This document shows, piece by piece, positions 34,365 through 47,292 of a stretch of DNA of 64,000 nt (its first letter is position 1; each line of letters begins with the position of its first letter). Source of the DNA: Nectonema munidae. Its lineage: Eukaryota; Nematomorpha; Nectonematoida; Nectonematidae. Where the stretch lies: assembly GCA_030549495.1 (NCBI GenBank), contig JAUIRK010001052.1, positions 1,488,001 through 1,552,000 of the forward strand. Reading direction: 5' to 3'. Below the pieces are notes generated by a model, which was given only the letters and a program-made list of their open reading frames with translations, made no database searches and had not been told where the DNA came from. Made by a program: the position numbers and the translations under genes.

Positions 34365-36106
34365 ATAAATGAACAGCGCAAACTCTCAAATCTGATTGCC
34401 TGATAAGCATACTCGTAGCTTAAGACAATATTTTAATCTTTCAAAATTTTTCATAAAGGAATTTTTCAATACTTTATAAGAATATTGTAACGCACTCTCT
34501 CTTTTCTTATGTACCTTGGCAATTGTTTCCTCTAAACATTGCTCATATTTTTTACAACAAAAAAGAATCCCTTTTGTTGACAATATTTTATATACTAAAG
34601 ATAGAGTTGAACAATAGAGAGAATTTTTTAGTTTCCCGATGTTCCTTAAAAACGATTAGTCTGCATTATCTTTTGGGTAAAATCGAAACATTTATAGTTT
34701 TAATTTTTAGAATTTTTTTCCTTTAATAGCTCATAATAAATCTAATCTTTTAGATGCGTCGTAATAGAAATGTTAACTTCGACAAAATTATGAAGAGTAA
34801 TTATTTCAAGTATGTACACGTTTTATACTACATATTGATTTTCATACAAATATTTAGAGGATAAAGAGAGTTAAATAATTATGCATACTTTGTCTGTTAT
34901 GAATAAAAGTTGAAAGCATATAAATTATAACAAAGATGATAATAATGAGGCGACGGGATGCATTGACATAATGAAAATTTATTGCACAGAAAGCTCACTA
35001 TGAATGATAAATTAAATAGTTTATGATTCAAAGAGAAACTCATTTTCGCAAAATGAACATACACAGAACTATTTTAATAAAGTTTAGAAAGTAGGAAAGT
35101 CAAGTAAAAGTATTTTGGTAAAAATGCAGCATACAAAAACTAAGTCTTCAGCAATAAAACGTGGCGTTTATGGAGGCAGAGTCAATAATAATTCAGGTTT
35201 CATTGTGTATTGCAATAAATGCCTTCATAAAAAGGCTTCTAATAAGAATGATGAAAATGTAAAAAATAATGTTGAAGAACCCATTTCAACAAAGATTTTA
35301 ATGAAGAAATTTTAACATTTCATAACAATTGGTTTAATACCCATTTACATACCTACTTTCCCTTGTTAAATGATAACAAAGACAACAATGTTTAATCCAG
35401 TGTTGGATCAAATACAGTTGTATTTCTATTGTATTTGTAACTAAATGGAAAATTGGTTGCAATTGTATTTGTATTGTATTATACATGACAGGGTATCAAT
35501 AAAAGCAAACCAAAATTTACACCTGTGAATTTCCGTTTATCAGTAAAGCTGAGCTATAACTTTTGTTTCAAATGAATATATTCATGTCAATTTGATACGC
35601 TTAGCTAAGATGTGTATCGTTTATATCGAATGATTGAAATTATTAATATATTTACATCCCATAAGATTATTGTTTTCTGAAAAGTAAATATATTCTACAT
35701 GATAAATAATAATTTATCAATCGAAATTTTCCAGTTCTTTTAATCGGGAATTTAATTCATCTTCTTTTTTAATATAGTCCTTCAATATTTCTTTTTTCTT
35801 TTCAATTATTTTCTTTTTTTCTTTTTCTAATTTTTGTCTTTTTACATTCATATTTTCACTTGAACTCCTTTTTTTTCAAGCCATCAAGATAAATTTCATA
35901 TCTCTGTTGAGAGGCTTGAACTGATGAGATCATCGACTTAGTAATACAAATATTTGCCAGCCCACCATTAATATATATTTCATCCTTGATTCTTCTTTGA
36001 GAAATCAGCGAGGTCTCTTACAAATTTTCAACAAGCAATGACTTGTTTACGGAAAATCCTCTCTCAACTTGTGCGTTACCGCGTGAAATTATTAGATAAA
36101 TTTTGA
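34365..36106. other. AT-rich sequence, nothing firmly recognised
   Basis: Near 35397 a CAGTGTTGGATCAAATACAG stretch, followed by degenerate TTGTATTTGTATTGTATT, resembles a hAT terminus with internal short repeats. No partner end was found. The 66-codon open stretch at 35115-35315 has no recognised similarity. Confidence 0.45.
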
Positions 36107-37895
36107 TTACCTCTCATAATGGCTTATTTTTAAAAAGCTTTGCAAAAAACGTGTCCAATCTTGGGTCTTTCCAACATTACCGGTGATTAATTCAAAACTT
36201 TCTTTAAAGATCGTGTTTGCCTCTTCACAAAGTTGTTTGAATTGAGTTTTAGCCTTCTCAGCTTGTTTGCAACTGATTCGTTGCGCCTCATATAGGCTTT
36301 CAAGAACAATTCTATTGATGGCAGTGGTATAACTTTTTGATATCATTGTTGGATCCAATGATGTCAATCCCCTAACCAGCTTGTATTTTAAAGGACTTCT
36401 TTCAATAATCTTTTTTGAAGAAATCAGAAAGGCTTGACATTCCTTTTGAAGTTCAAAACTTCTGCTTCAGTAGACTTAGATTCTTTCAAAAACTTTTTAG
36501 CAGCAAAGCCGATGTCAATTTTTTTCCATTCGATAAAATTTTCTGAAAGATCAAAATTGATTTCAAAAATATTTGAAATGCTTGTGAGTTTTTCAGGCCG
36601 TACAAAACGAGATAATAAAGATTTCAGGAGATTTGAAAGGCATGAATGAAGAAACGGTATCAAAGGTTGATCCGATTGAAAAACTTTCAAAAAAGGTTCG
36701 AAATCTGAAGATACTGAGTTGAAAAAGGCCAGTTTGGTTTTGAGTAAATTGTCATCAAAGAGGTGTTTGACGTTGTTGGCATGTTTAGTGCTGGGGAGTT
36801 TTTTTCAATTTAAGAAAGTTTTCAAACTATCATAAATAGAAATAACTCTTTCGATACATGATACGTTTTCGCCCTAGCGGACGGGACAATGTTTGATGGG
36901 GAACTTGGAGCAGCTTGTGATTTGAGTGAAATCTGATCTGCGTGCAAGTGAATCGTTGAAAAGATAGTAAATATCGCGTAAAAACGTATTAATATTACAT
37001 TTTGATAAATTCATATACCCGTTCTCAGAGCAGCATGCAGGACATGAAGTCCACATACTCCTATATTTATGAGTTGCTTGTTTATTCTCCCATCTTCCTT
37101 TCTTTGGTGTTCAAAATTGTTCAAAAATCGTAAATTAAAGTTTGGACCATCCAGCAAAAGTTTGTTTGTGAAAAGAAGTTTCAAAATATGATTAATATTT
37201 TCCAATATATGACTTGCTGATGCATGACCAAGAAAAGCGCTGTCGAAATATTGTGAGCACACCAAGTCCCTTTCCCTGACATAATATCTCACAAACACAT
37301 CCAACTGATTTTTTTGAGATACCCTATTCAACGCCTCATCAAAGCAAATAACAAAATCCCCATAGCTCTTAATTTTGGTAGTCAAAATATCATTGAAATA
37401 AGGACTAAGGCCATAATTGCTGATATATATCCACATTTGGTTTTTCCAAGTTTGAAACATAAAGCTAATTTCGAATCTGGAAACATCAATTTGAAAGTTT
37501 TACTGATGGATGAACAGGAGTTCATCGAAAAATTGGACTGAATCACAAAAAGAACCCATAAAATTTCAGACCTAGTCAAATCTTCTTTGCATACCCCTTG
37601 ATCTTTTATATTAGAGATTTTAGTTGCAACCGGCTGGGTTTTAAACTGATATTTCTTCTTGGGCAGAAGCTTGCGAGGCTGGGGGAGTACTTTTGGCAAA
37701 ACTCAAAATTGATGGCTGACCTTGCTTTGCTTTAGAAAGAGTATTATGAGTTTTGCTTTTCATATAGGAATTCAGGGCGACTCTTCTCATATTACCGAGT
37801 GAAATAGACTTTTTCCAGATCATACAATACGCATCTCTATTATTTTTGAAAATTCTGGCAACCCTGAACAAAGGTTTTGAAGGAAAGAGTAACAT
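36107..37895 (-). pseudogene. hAT-like transposase relic (no BED terminus seen)
   Basis: Four minus-strand frames line up as one broken protein. From the N-terminal side: NMRRVALNSYMKSKTHNTLS (about 37790), SEILWVLFVIQSNFSMNSCS with FKLMFPDSKLA (about 37500), GLSPYFNDILTTKIK and FDEALNRVSQKNQLDVFVRY (about 37380-37270), then LLDGPNFNLRFLNNF and NIGVCGLHVLHAALRTG (about 37150-37020), DIYYLFNDSLARRSDFTQI, and finally the 36690-36424 and 36367-36107 stretches. FDE and DGPN supply the first acidic residues and CGLH-LH the C-x2-H block of a hAT-type RNase H fold. At least four frameshifts break it. The relic overlaps a Tigger fragment at its start. Confidence 0.7.
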
Positions 37896-38105
37896 GTTTG
37901 CTCTGCTGTAACTGGCTAGGAACTGAAAAACTAAAACCGTTACTAATTGGGAAATCTAAAAAAGCAAGGTGTCTTAAAGAATTTAAAAATTTGGAGAAGT
38001 TACCAGTTATTTGGAAGGCAAATAAAAAGGCTTGGATGAATGCGTTTATTTTTGAAGAATGGCTCACAACCTTGAATAAAAATATGAAAAAGAAAAAACT
38101 TATCC
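37877..38105 (+). pseudogene. Tigger (pogo-type) transposase fragment
   Basis: The open frame reads KERVTCLLCCNWLGTEKLKP, LLIGKSKKARCLKEF, then VIWKANKKAWMNAFIFEEWL, TTLNKNMKKKK and decays. CCN-GTEKLKPL-IGKS and ANKKAWM--IFEEWL are diagnostic for the DDE_1 domain of Tigger/JRK-like transposases, upstream of the LDNAP-H block, which is lost here. The first catalytic aspartate region is missing too. A second fragment from the same protein region lies at 57960-58260. Confidence 0.8.
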
Positions 38106-38724
38106 GACGTATAAGTCGAGGTCATAAGTTTAGCCTAAGAATTTTTATCTTGAGATATACCTCGCTTTCATATTGTATTTAACATTATAGTTGAGATATA
38201 GTCGGAATCAAAGGTAAGACGTAGCTAAGGAGATAGTATTTAATAATACTATTTATAAATAATACTATTTAGATTATAATCAACTTCGTCCTTTTTTCTG
38301 ACTCAATCTTGCGCTCTCACTCACGTGACGTTCACTGTGACTTATTCGTTTTGCCAGCATGGCATGCTTACTTCACAAAAAGGCTTTCACTAAAAGAAGG
38401 AGTGTCACGTTTTATGCACTTTATGGTATTCCTGTCTAGATTATTATTTATGGATTTATTGTACAGAAATTTATTGATTTTTTTTATCTGGTGTGTCTAA
38501 CCTTGCTAAGCTTAACCTAAAAATTTTAATTAAAATTGGTCAGAGATTGGAGGAAGGCAGAAAATAGTGCTGGGCATTAATAGAAACTAATATAGCACTA
38601 ATAGAAACCCTATTAGTGCTGGGCAAAATTTGTCCGCTCAAGTGCGGGTAGCTTCGTTCAGATTTTATAAAAATATAAATTAGCTTCAAGCATCAATAAT
38701 TTAAAATAAATTTTAAATAATTTA

Positions 38725-38960
38725 TTGAATACTGATATTGAAAGAAAAAGAAAAGCTGATCCCAACGTTTCAATTCCAAAGTCATTAAGATACGGTGGGA
38801 TTAATCATTATCTTAACGAGATAAATCATCAGAGATGCTCTATATGCATGAAAAACACTTGGCTCACCTGTTTGAGATGTGAAAAAGGCTACACAATAAT
38901 ATTTACCATTCAAAATAGCTTTTTTTACATTTTTTGTTTGGAAATTTATTCACACTCCCC
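38725..38960 (+). pseudogene. piggyBac transposase C-terminal fragment
   Basis: The open frame 38725-39000 reads SLRYGGINHYLNEINHQRCS, ICMKNTWLTCLRCEKGY and, further on, FCLEIYSH. The spacing RYGGINHY...RC-xC...C-xxC...C(L/F)E-YH matches the C-terminal cysteine-rich domain of piggyBac-type transposases. A T-rich insertion splits CEKGY from CLEIY. The catalytic core is absent, and the MITE at 38962 cuts the downstream side. Confidence 0.5.
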
Positions 38961-38961
38961 G

Positions 38962-39216
38962 CAGCGGCGGTATAGCCGTAACGGGGCTATGGTGCAGTGA
39001 CCCTACATTTTAACCAGGTACCCTCCCCATTTTTATTCCTTTAAAAATTTAAAGCTACTATTAATCTATCTGCATTGCTAAAGTGCTGATTTTTTCGCAA
39101 AATTCATCTTAATTTTTAAGCTTCTGAGAAATTAGAGATTTTTTTGGGAAAAATGTCAAAGTTGAAAATATCCCCCTGTGTGCGATCTCATTTATTTATT
39201 TTTCGTTACGTCACTA
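38962..39216. mobile_element. MITE, CAGTRRCGTAGCC family (third copy)
   Basis: The left end CAGCGGCGGTATAGCCGTAA and right end TTCGTTACGTCACTA match the ends of the 24332-24582 element. The interior shares GGTGCAGTG, CATTTTTATTCCTTTAAAAA, AATCTATCTGCATTGCTAAA and TTTTTTCGCAAAA. No convincing target duplication; it is decayed. Confidence 0.6.
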
Positions 39217-40470
39217 TATCCATGCCTGTTTGACTCAATACTTTTTTCAATAAATATATTACAGTCTAAAGTGAAGACTCATTAATTTTACTGATAATGA
39301 GACATCAATTTCAAAAAAATATATAATTAATTCTTTTGTTACTGACTATATAGACAAATATATATTACCTACGTTAAGTGGAATATCATTTATATGATAT
39401 TAATCATTTTATTATACTTTTGATCTGTTTTGTTGACTTTTGTTGTCTTTATAAAAAACATCTTTTTTAAATTCCTATTTAAATGTTTAATTAAAAAGGG
39501 TAAATTCGAGGCATCTAAGTAATATTTATGAAATTTAATTAGGTAGATTATAATTATTTTATCTCTCATAATGGCATGACACACTCCATAGTTTCCTCAT
39601 GGAGGTTTTATACCTATGCATCTCATTACCCATTATGGGAATCATTTAGTAGAGTCCTAAACCTATCCCAATTGATTTGGCTCGACACCCATTAGTACAC
39701 TAAATTTCTCTCTCAGGCGAAAAGTGTAGACCTAAAGAAACATTACCATATACAAAGTAATCCTGAACAACTCCCATTGATACTATTTAAAATCATTATT
39801 GCAGGGTCAAAGACGTTCTTATCTTGTTTCGGTGTGGAATCGTTTACAATAAATTAGTAAGTGTTTGGACTAACTTGAGTAATTTGTGTTCAGCCGAGTT
39901 ACTAGTTCGCTAAATAGTTTAGTCTAATGAGCACTGAGCTCACTTTGTAGTAACACTTAATCGAGAGAGCGAAAATATCTCTCGATAAATTAATAGGCCA
40001 ACAATGTGTTGTCAGTCGGATTGTAACCGACACTTATAACTATCTCGCTCTACAATAGAGTAATCTAAAATCATGAATTTAATTGTGGGTGATCTTTCTA
40101 GTAGGTAATGGGGAATTTTTGTTTATTCTCCTGTAGTGTTGTAATTTAGAAGTACAATTACTAATGAATAATCACACTGGATAATCCTTGAATGCTGCAG
40201 AATTGAGAATTAGTTGGTTGCTTGAAGATCAGGGGAAAAGTCTTGCGTGACTTTAACGGCTGCTGTGGCATAACTTATAGGTTCTAGAATTAAAGAACTC
40301 AACACACACTTAAAAAAATTATCCGTTATTGGGACAAAGTAGACAAGAAACTAAGTCTCAATTATCATTAAAGCATTTAGCATCTATACCCATAGAGATA
40401 TTCCAGTCTATTAAATCAGATGGAGGATTGTTGTTGTATCTTTAATGATGAAATTCTCGTATGATTAGGA
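39217..40470. other. AT-rich sequence, nothing recognised
   Basis: I see no coding frame or repeat that I can support, on either strand. Confidence 0.5.
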
Positions 40471-40610
40471 ATGTAAGGCTGGTTAGGTACTTTTATCGAT
40501 AACTAAAGGTCTTGGGTTCGATGCCGCATCAAGCCTACTTTCCCATAGTTCGATACAAACGGCGTAATTGTGCCTTCTCAATGAAAACACTCCATGGTAC
40601 CTTTACCTTT
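40471..40610 (+). repeat. tRNA-derived SINE, copy 2
   Basis: AAGGCTGGTTAGGTAC (A-box-like) is followed by TCGATAACTAAAGGTCTTGG and GTTCGATGCCGCATC (B box region), then CATAGTTCGATACAAACGGC and GTAATTGTGCCTTCTCAATG. It is close to copy 1 at 631-790 along its whole length. Confidence 0.65.
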
Positions 40611-43559
40611 GTTAACATCCACAAACCAGGTTTTTTTAAGATTATTAAGTCTTATATTTTTCGCTTCCTCGAAGAGGTCTTTAAGATTGTAATTAAACGA
40701 ACCATCTCCAAGAATAGTATTGGTTTACTAGTTTGTCCAAAGGGTGTTCATAAGAATCAAACACTGTTTGGAGTCTCGACCTAACTCAGGATTATTTATG
40801 CTTGTGGAATACCTGAATATCTTAAGATAAGGAATTTTGAATTATATGGAAATTATCTGTCAGCACTTCATGTGTGCAACTAGGACAATTAAAGCTAAAG
40901 GAAGGATTATAAGGAGCCGAAGGAACTGTTTGATGATGTATATCTTTTATTCTAAGTGTATGGAGAGCATATATAAAAACTTGTGGTAAAAACATGAGTA
41001 AAAATCTTTGATGTTGTAAACGAATATTAATTTACTGTATTTTCAAAAATATAAAAATATTTAAAAATAACATAAAAAATTACTTTATACTAGATGTGTT
41101 CTTCATTCAAATGCATCTCTATTTTTGGACCATGATGATTTGTCTAACCTTCATACTACTGTTCTTAATTTTATCCATTTTTTTCAATAAATCTGAGTTT
41201 CAGAGGTTTAATTTAAACCTATTTGTGAGGAGAAGGAATTTATTTTCAAAACAAAAAAGGACAAACAATTTTATATAGATTCAAAATATTAATTTGAAAT
41301 AAGCTTGTAAGAAGTTCAACTTTCGGGTTGGCTAAAAACACTGAAAAATAGGTTCACTAGAATTAATATATATATAAGAAATATTAAATATAATCCAAAT
41401 ATATAAAGAATGAATAAAAAGTTAATCATAATAGTAATTTCTATGCTATTGGTGATTTTAGCTAATTATTAGATATTATTTGTGTTGACAAAAATCTATA
41501 ACATTATTAGTATACATATTGGAAATATATAAATAAAAACTAATTTGAATCTCTTTATACACTTTTTAATTATATCAGTTGCTTTTAAATAAAACAAAAC
41601 ATATGTGGTTGGAGATATCAAAGCACTTTCAGCTGTAAGGCTTAATGTAGTTAATCAGTTTTTGAGAATTTGTTTTTAGAGTTTGAAGCCTCATTCAACA
41701 TTTTTATTTAATCCAAAATTAGATGATAGACACAACTCATTAAATAATATTTTGATTCATATTTCCACAAACTTTGTAAAATTATCAAAATTAATTTTTT
41801 TATTTAAATTATTATTTTAATGTTTCAAATCCAGTTTTTGATATTTGTAAAAGGCGAAATCAATTAAACTATAGTTCTTAGTTAGCCCTCATGCGGCAAA
41901 CATATTTTCTTTACGACTTAGATAAACATGAGTCCAACGGGCCCGGCCTTTTTGTTTTCACAAATACTCTTTTGTTTATGATAATTTTTATATTTTGTAC
42001 TAGCGTATCTATAACCTTTAAATTAATGTTTTCTTGTGCATATATCTATGTAACTATAAATATTTTTATATTGCCAGAAATATTTAAGCTCAGCAATTTA
42101 CTACAAAAAAGGGAGTGTCTTTTCACCCAAAAACACATTCAAAAAACAACATCATAGGTAGCAACACTTTAAATCAAATAATCAGTGAAATTCAACAAAA
42201 AATATTAATCAATTGAGTTCCAAAGTAAAGGATATTGACAGTTAGTAAAGCCTAAAGCAAGAGTTAGTACATTACATACTAAAATGTGTTTATGATAATA
42301 TATATATATAAAAAAAGAAAAATTAAAACTACAAACAAAACTAGTTTTTGGGTGAAAAGACGCGCGCAAAAAAGGTTTTCTTTATTTGTTTGAAGCTTTT
42401 TCAAAGTTCAATAGTTAATGAACAAACATTTACTATTATCTAATTGTAAAAATATTAAATTCATTTTTACTACATTTCACACAAATAATGTTTTTGTGAG
42501 TGCTCACTGCTTATTGGATCTATTAGACCCATGTTTACCTGCAACGTAATTCTAAATTTTTAGGTCGTTGCCGAAAAAAATAGTAACTGACAAAAATATT
42601 TTTGAATGATTTAAATACAATTAGAATAAGGCATTTTAAAAGTTTCAAAACTATATATATAATTTATGACAATAAAAATCTTCATTTTATATATATTTTA
42701 ATTGTTTTTATATAATTTTTTTAAAATTTTTAATTATATATGTGCTCTACGATTGCGTGTTTTTCTAGCACCCTTTCTAATATAGTTGGAAATTAAATTA
42801 TGTTTTCCTAAAGGTTAAACTTATATCCTTATTCCTAGTTAACTATGTGGTCTCCTATAATTGTCTCAATAATTTTAAACTAAAATTTTTTTGTCATTTA
42901 GTTTTCTAATTCTATGTCGGCCTTCCCATGCTTTTGAAAACCGGAAATCAGAGTTTAGTAATATTTTTTGTAGCAATTAAAATATATGTTATAGTTTGCT
43001 TCTAATAAAAAAGATTTTAATATTCTAGCTAGTCTTTCTGATGGCGGTTCCTAGACAAAACCTCCCATAACTAAAATCTAAAAAAAAATTATTTTAAACA
43101 ATTAATGGCTTTTGTTTTTTTTGATATAACATTTTGATTTCAGTCTACCATAGCGGTTAATCTATTGTTTTTCTAAATGTTCATCCGTTAATTGAGTTCG
43201 CCGCCAATTTTTAAACTAAATTTTCAATATTTTTTGTATAAACTCATATTTCAAATACACTCCTTTAGCGCCTGGTGAAATATTATTTTTGTTGTCGACG
43301 AAATTTCGCTTTGTCTACAAAATCTCGTGTTTTTTGACAACTTTTTCAATAATATATAATATTTTGAACAAACTTGATTTGAATGTCAAAAATATTTTTC
43401 GTTGACAAAATCAATTTTCTTCTTCACCTTTTATCTAATTCAGAGCTCTTTTTAGGGAAACTTAAATTGCCTTTCTTATGGGGTTTTTTCTGAATTTCAT
43501 CTCACTACAATTTCAATAAATATTGTTTTTTCACGTTATTACTTATTTGTAAAATTTTG
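40611..43559. other. AT-rich sequence with one SINE tail
   Basis: The stretch includes a tail copy of the 22157-22310 repeat at 41603-41690, an AT dinucleotide run near 42298-42310 and a GTTGTCGACGAAATTTCG block near 43291. No gene supported; open frames such as 41891-42157 carry no recognisable domain. Confidence 0.5.
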
Positions 43560-44310
43560 TATTTTTTTCCTCTGAAGAAGGCTGTCTGCTGCCGAAACTA
43601 GTCAGGTCCATACACGTTTTTCCATTGAAGATCCTTTTGAAAAAACGTTGAAACTTTTTTAATGACATCATCAGCTTTTGTTATTGTTTCAAGTGCACTG
43701 TAGAATAAGAATTCCTCTTTGATGTCACCTGAATTTATGTATCTCACGAAAACAAACAACTGAGAACATGAACTTACATCTGTTGACTCGTTGAGTTGAA
43801 AGGAGAACCTTTGATTTCAGTGAAAACCTATTCCTTCACATCCATAGACATTTTAGAAATGCGCCTCTGTATAGTATTCTTTGACAGGGATACTTGCTGA
43901 ATCTTCTTTACCCTGGCTTTTCCAAGAATAAGATTTACTGCTTTCATCATGCAGGGTTTAAGAAGAGTTTTTACAATGTGTAAGGCTTTTTTATTTGGGA
44001 ATTTCGAATGCAATCTCATATTATCTCTTCCACTATGACTCAACTCTGCTGCTGAAACGACCCACTTCCATCGATTCTTTGGCTTTTAAAACACCTTTCA
44101 TACCGTTTGAAGAAATCTAAACCCTTCTTCTTTGCGTGTTCTGGATGTTTCGTCTCGAGATGACGCTTGGATTTTGATAGTTTCATTGGCTCTGCACTCA
44201 GGACAGCTCAGAGATCCTAGTATTTTCATATCATTAAGCTTTATGACAATATATAGTTCCTTCGGAAACTTTAAGTACGGCCAATTCCAATTGCCTAATC
44301 TCTGTCTGCG
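43560..44310 (-). pseudogene. hAT transposase relic (SCAND3/ZBED5-type), N-terminal half
   Basis: The minus strand reads a BED finger remnant (CPECRANETMKL, then KRHLETKHPEHAKKKGLDFF across a frameshift; about 44240-44110). It is followed by FPNKKALHIVKTLLKPCMMK and VSLSKNTIQRRISKMSMDVK (44043-43828), then LNESTDVSSCSQLFVFVRYI and EEFLFYSALETITKADDV (about 43790-43660). LDESTDV is the first catalytic aspartate region; here it reads LNESTDV, so the D is changed to N. The remainder of the catalytic domain is missing below 43560. It ends about 160 bp before element C. Confidence 0.8.
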
Positions 44311-44708
44311 GTGACTGAAGCAAGAAAAAAGTTAAACGCAATAGAATGGAACAAGTGAGCCCATCCAAGAGAAATTATTATTTAATTAATCAATGCTTTG
44401 AGTTAGAATAAACAATGGAAATGCTATTCGTCACATAATAGTTGTAGTATCAAAACGTTACGTAATCCATATACAGTAGGGTAGGTCGATTTAATATTTT
44501 TTTCAAAACCGCAGTAGGATCCTATCATTGGTAGATAATATTAGCCTTCAGACATTACCTAAAACAAAAATTAAGAAAAAATATTGAAGTATCTTTTGCG
44601 GAAATTGATTTGAATTTTAGTATTCACTTGTAGTTTTTAAATGTGTTTTCTTCTAAAAAAATATATAAAAAACAATTGAAAAAACATTTATTTTCATTTA
44701 ATCTGTTT

Positions 44709-47073
44709 TCATTCATACAAACTATCATAAGTTTGATAATAATAATAGCCTTTTGATATGAAAGAAGGGCGTTTTGACCGACTCAATAGTTTCGTCAAAA
44801 TTGATTTATGACGATTCTCGTATCCAAAAACCAAATGTGAGGCCTCTGAAACTAATTTCACGCTTCTTTCAACACCTTGAGAATGAGATGGTAGATTTGG
44901 CTTGTTTTCATTTCGAATCAAGTCTTTTATTTTGTTATTTGATACGTTCTTCAACATAGGCGGCTCTATTAACTGATTATGAGTAATATCTATCAATTCA
45001 CTCCAAGTTTCAGCTTCCCAGTTTATTTTAGGAATTTTCTTTGCTACTTTGACTCCATTTGATTCTCTAAAACAAAAGTCTGAAACACTTAAAAAAAAAA
45101 GTTAAAGTTTAATATTACCTTTCTCTTAATTCTAAAATTTTACTAAGTGCAGTATTTCTAATACTTTTATCATCACTTTTTATCATTGAATAAAGAAAGT
45201 TTTCAGGAAGTAAACAGAAAGCATTTTTTTGTAAATTATTTTTTACGATACGTATGAGATCATCATAAGGAAGTAGCTTCACAGCTTTAATGGTGGAAAA
45301 AAGAATTAATGGGCTGTCTTGAAGTTTTGATGAAACTTTTATTTTGAACCATGCTGGAGCGTAAATCTGTACAATATATTGCACAAGTTTTTTCAGATTT
45401 TCACTTGGTGATACTTCTCTTGTGTATATTGCAAGAAGTCTTATTGCAAGTGTTAGCCACCTTGAATGATTCACAGGACCTATTTTACATTCTATCCATC
45501 TATCTACTTTTCCTAGCCTTTGCTGTACTCAAACAAAAGACGTTGATCGTGGCTGAGATCAGTGAGATCATTTCTGTGGAAGATTTCTGTAGTCAAAGGA
45601 GAATCTATAATTTCAAAACTTACTTGTGCTTGATGTATATTTTCACAACACTTTTGACCCAGCTCCCCCATATATTTTCCTGGACTAACTGTTACGCCAT
45701 CAATGTACTTGAATAACGCTCTAAATGGAAGTTCATTTTGATGAAGACTGCATCCGATAGTGTGAAGATTTCTTCCTATCATTTTTTCAAGGGTGACGAC
45801 TAGGCCATTCTTCCATCCTGTGTTTGCTGCAGTATTGTCCAAAAGAATGGCGAATATACTCTCAATACTTTTATATTCTTCTAAGACTCTAAATGTTTCG
45901 TTAGCAAGCACTTCACCAGTCGCGCCAATCAAAGGAACAGTCTTGTGCGTGAGATACTTTCCTTGAGTTTCTCCATCTTCAACTGTAAATGTTAAATGAT
46001 GCTCTTTCAAAACATCTCTTTTTAATACCACTTTTTCATCTACAGACTTCTCTATGAACGTTAAAGTTTTAGCGTCAATTTTTCCATCAACGCCAATGCA
46101 AAAAAATTTGTTGTTTGGCCTCATTTCTTGATCACTAATAATATTTACTTTAGCCTTGGCTCTATCTATTTTGCTTTTATCTACCAAAATGTCTTTGACA
46201 TTGACTTCTTCTTTGAATAAATGTTTTATGTCATTAAACAAGGCATTAGCCAAAGCTGCTCCTAAGTTAGAATAACAATCGTGTCTTACTAGCTCCATTG
46301 CATATCTTGGTAACTTTGTAACTTTCTTTGATATATGTATGATTATTCCACTCTTCTTCTTCCTAAAAAATAGTAAAACGAAATATATCACTAACAACTT
46401 AAATTAATACTACCTGAGACACAAACGAAGAACTTGATGATCTTCTTGATTCAATATTCACTTTCAAATTTTCCGAAATAACATTAGGTTTCATCTTTTT
46501 ACTTTTCCTTACAGCATTTTTATCAACAGTAGACATTTGAAAATTCCCCATTGGCCCCACTTTGTTTCTTTGATCACGGAGGTACAATCATTCTTCAATT
46601 GGAACTTTTGCATTAGAAGAACATGTGCATAAAATGTGTTCTTTAGTACAATTTGCTTTTTTACATTTGACTCGAGAATCAGAACATGGTACAGTGTTTA
46701 AAGAACAAGAACCCGATGATAAATCAAAGAGACTATTTATTTTTTTATTTAAATTTTTCTTCACCTTTATCTTTGCATGCTTTCTGTTTATTTCTTTTAC
46801 ATTTACCAATAAATTCTTTACTTTTCTTATTATAGATTTATCATTAATCAAAGGCAAGTTTGGATTCACTGTACCCCAAATATACTTAAACACAGAACAA
46901 ATTTTATCCACTATTGAACAAAAGTTTAAATCAGGAAATGAGTTAATGAGAAAATAATAATATTGAATAACTTCCAAATGAGTGCTTGGATGTGTAAGCG
47001 AAATGTCACATGGACCACCTCCAAATTTATCTTCACTTTTCTTCCTAGTAACAGGTTTCTTTATTTTAGCCAT
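44709..47073 (-). pseudogene. Gene C: hAT-like transposase with introns, nearly intact
   Basis: Exon 1 (47073-46414) begins MAKIKKPVTRKKSEDKFGGG and is interrupted by one in-frame TGA near 46588, then reads YLRDQRNKVGPM. The donor is GTAGTA at 46413, acceptor near 46360. The next exon (to about 45480) reads ELVRHDCYSNLGAALANALF, IFAILLDNTAANTGWKNG, GCSLHQNELPFRALF, then LFEYSKG, where a one-base shift occurs near 45515. It resumes with VNHSRWLTLAIRLLAIY and YAPAWFKIKV to ELRE. A 52 bp intron (45067-45118, GTAATA...GTTTTAG) joins to RESNGVKVAKKIPKINWEAE and PSHSQGVERSVKLVSEAS, with KRPSFISKGYY near the end. LLDNTA-NTG and CSLHQNEL are the second D and C-x2-H blocks seen in hAT-like proteins. 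It belongs to element C. Confidence 0.75.
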
Positions 47074-47292
47074 TTTGAAACTATGTTATATACGAAAAAA
47101 ATTTTTAAAGGTATATACGTATAGAAACAATTACACTGGTCAACAACAAATTTGTTGTCTGCATTTTTTAAGCTGATTTAGGACGAATCTGATGCGCTGA
47201 ATCCAAAACTCACATTAGTTTTGTTCAATCAGGTCAAGTTTTTGAGATATGGCTACATGTCGTTTTTTACATTTTTGTTCACACGTACGCAT

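Noticed and set aside
35115-35315. 66-codon plus-strand open frame with a CNKC motif
   Set aside because: A single Cys pair in a short Lys/Asn-rich frame, with no splice or promoter context, is not enough for a gene call.
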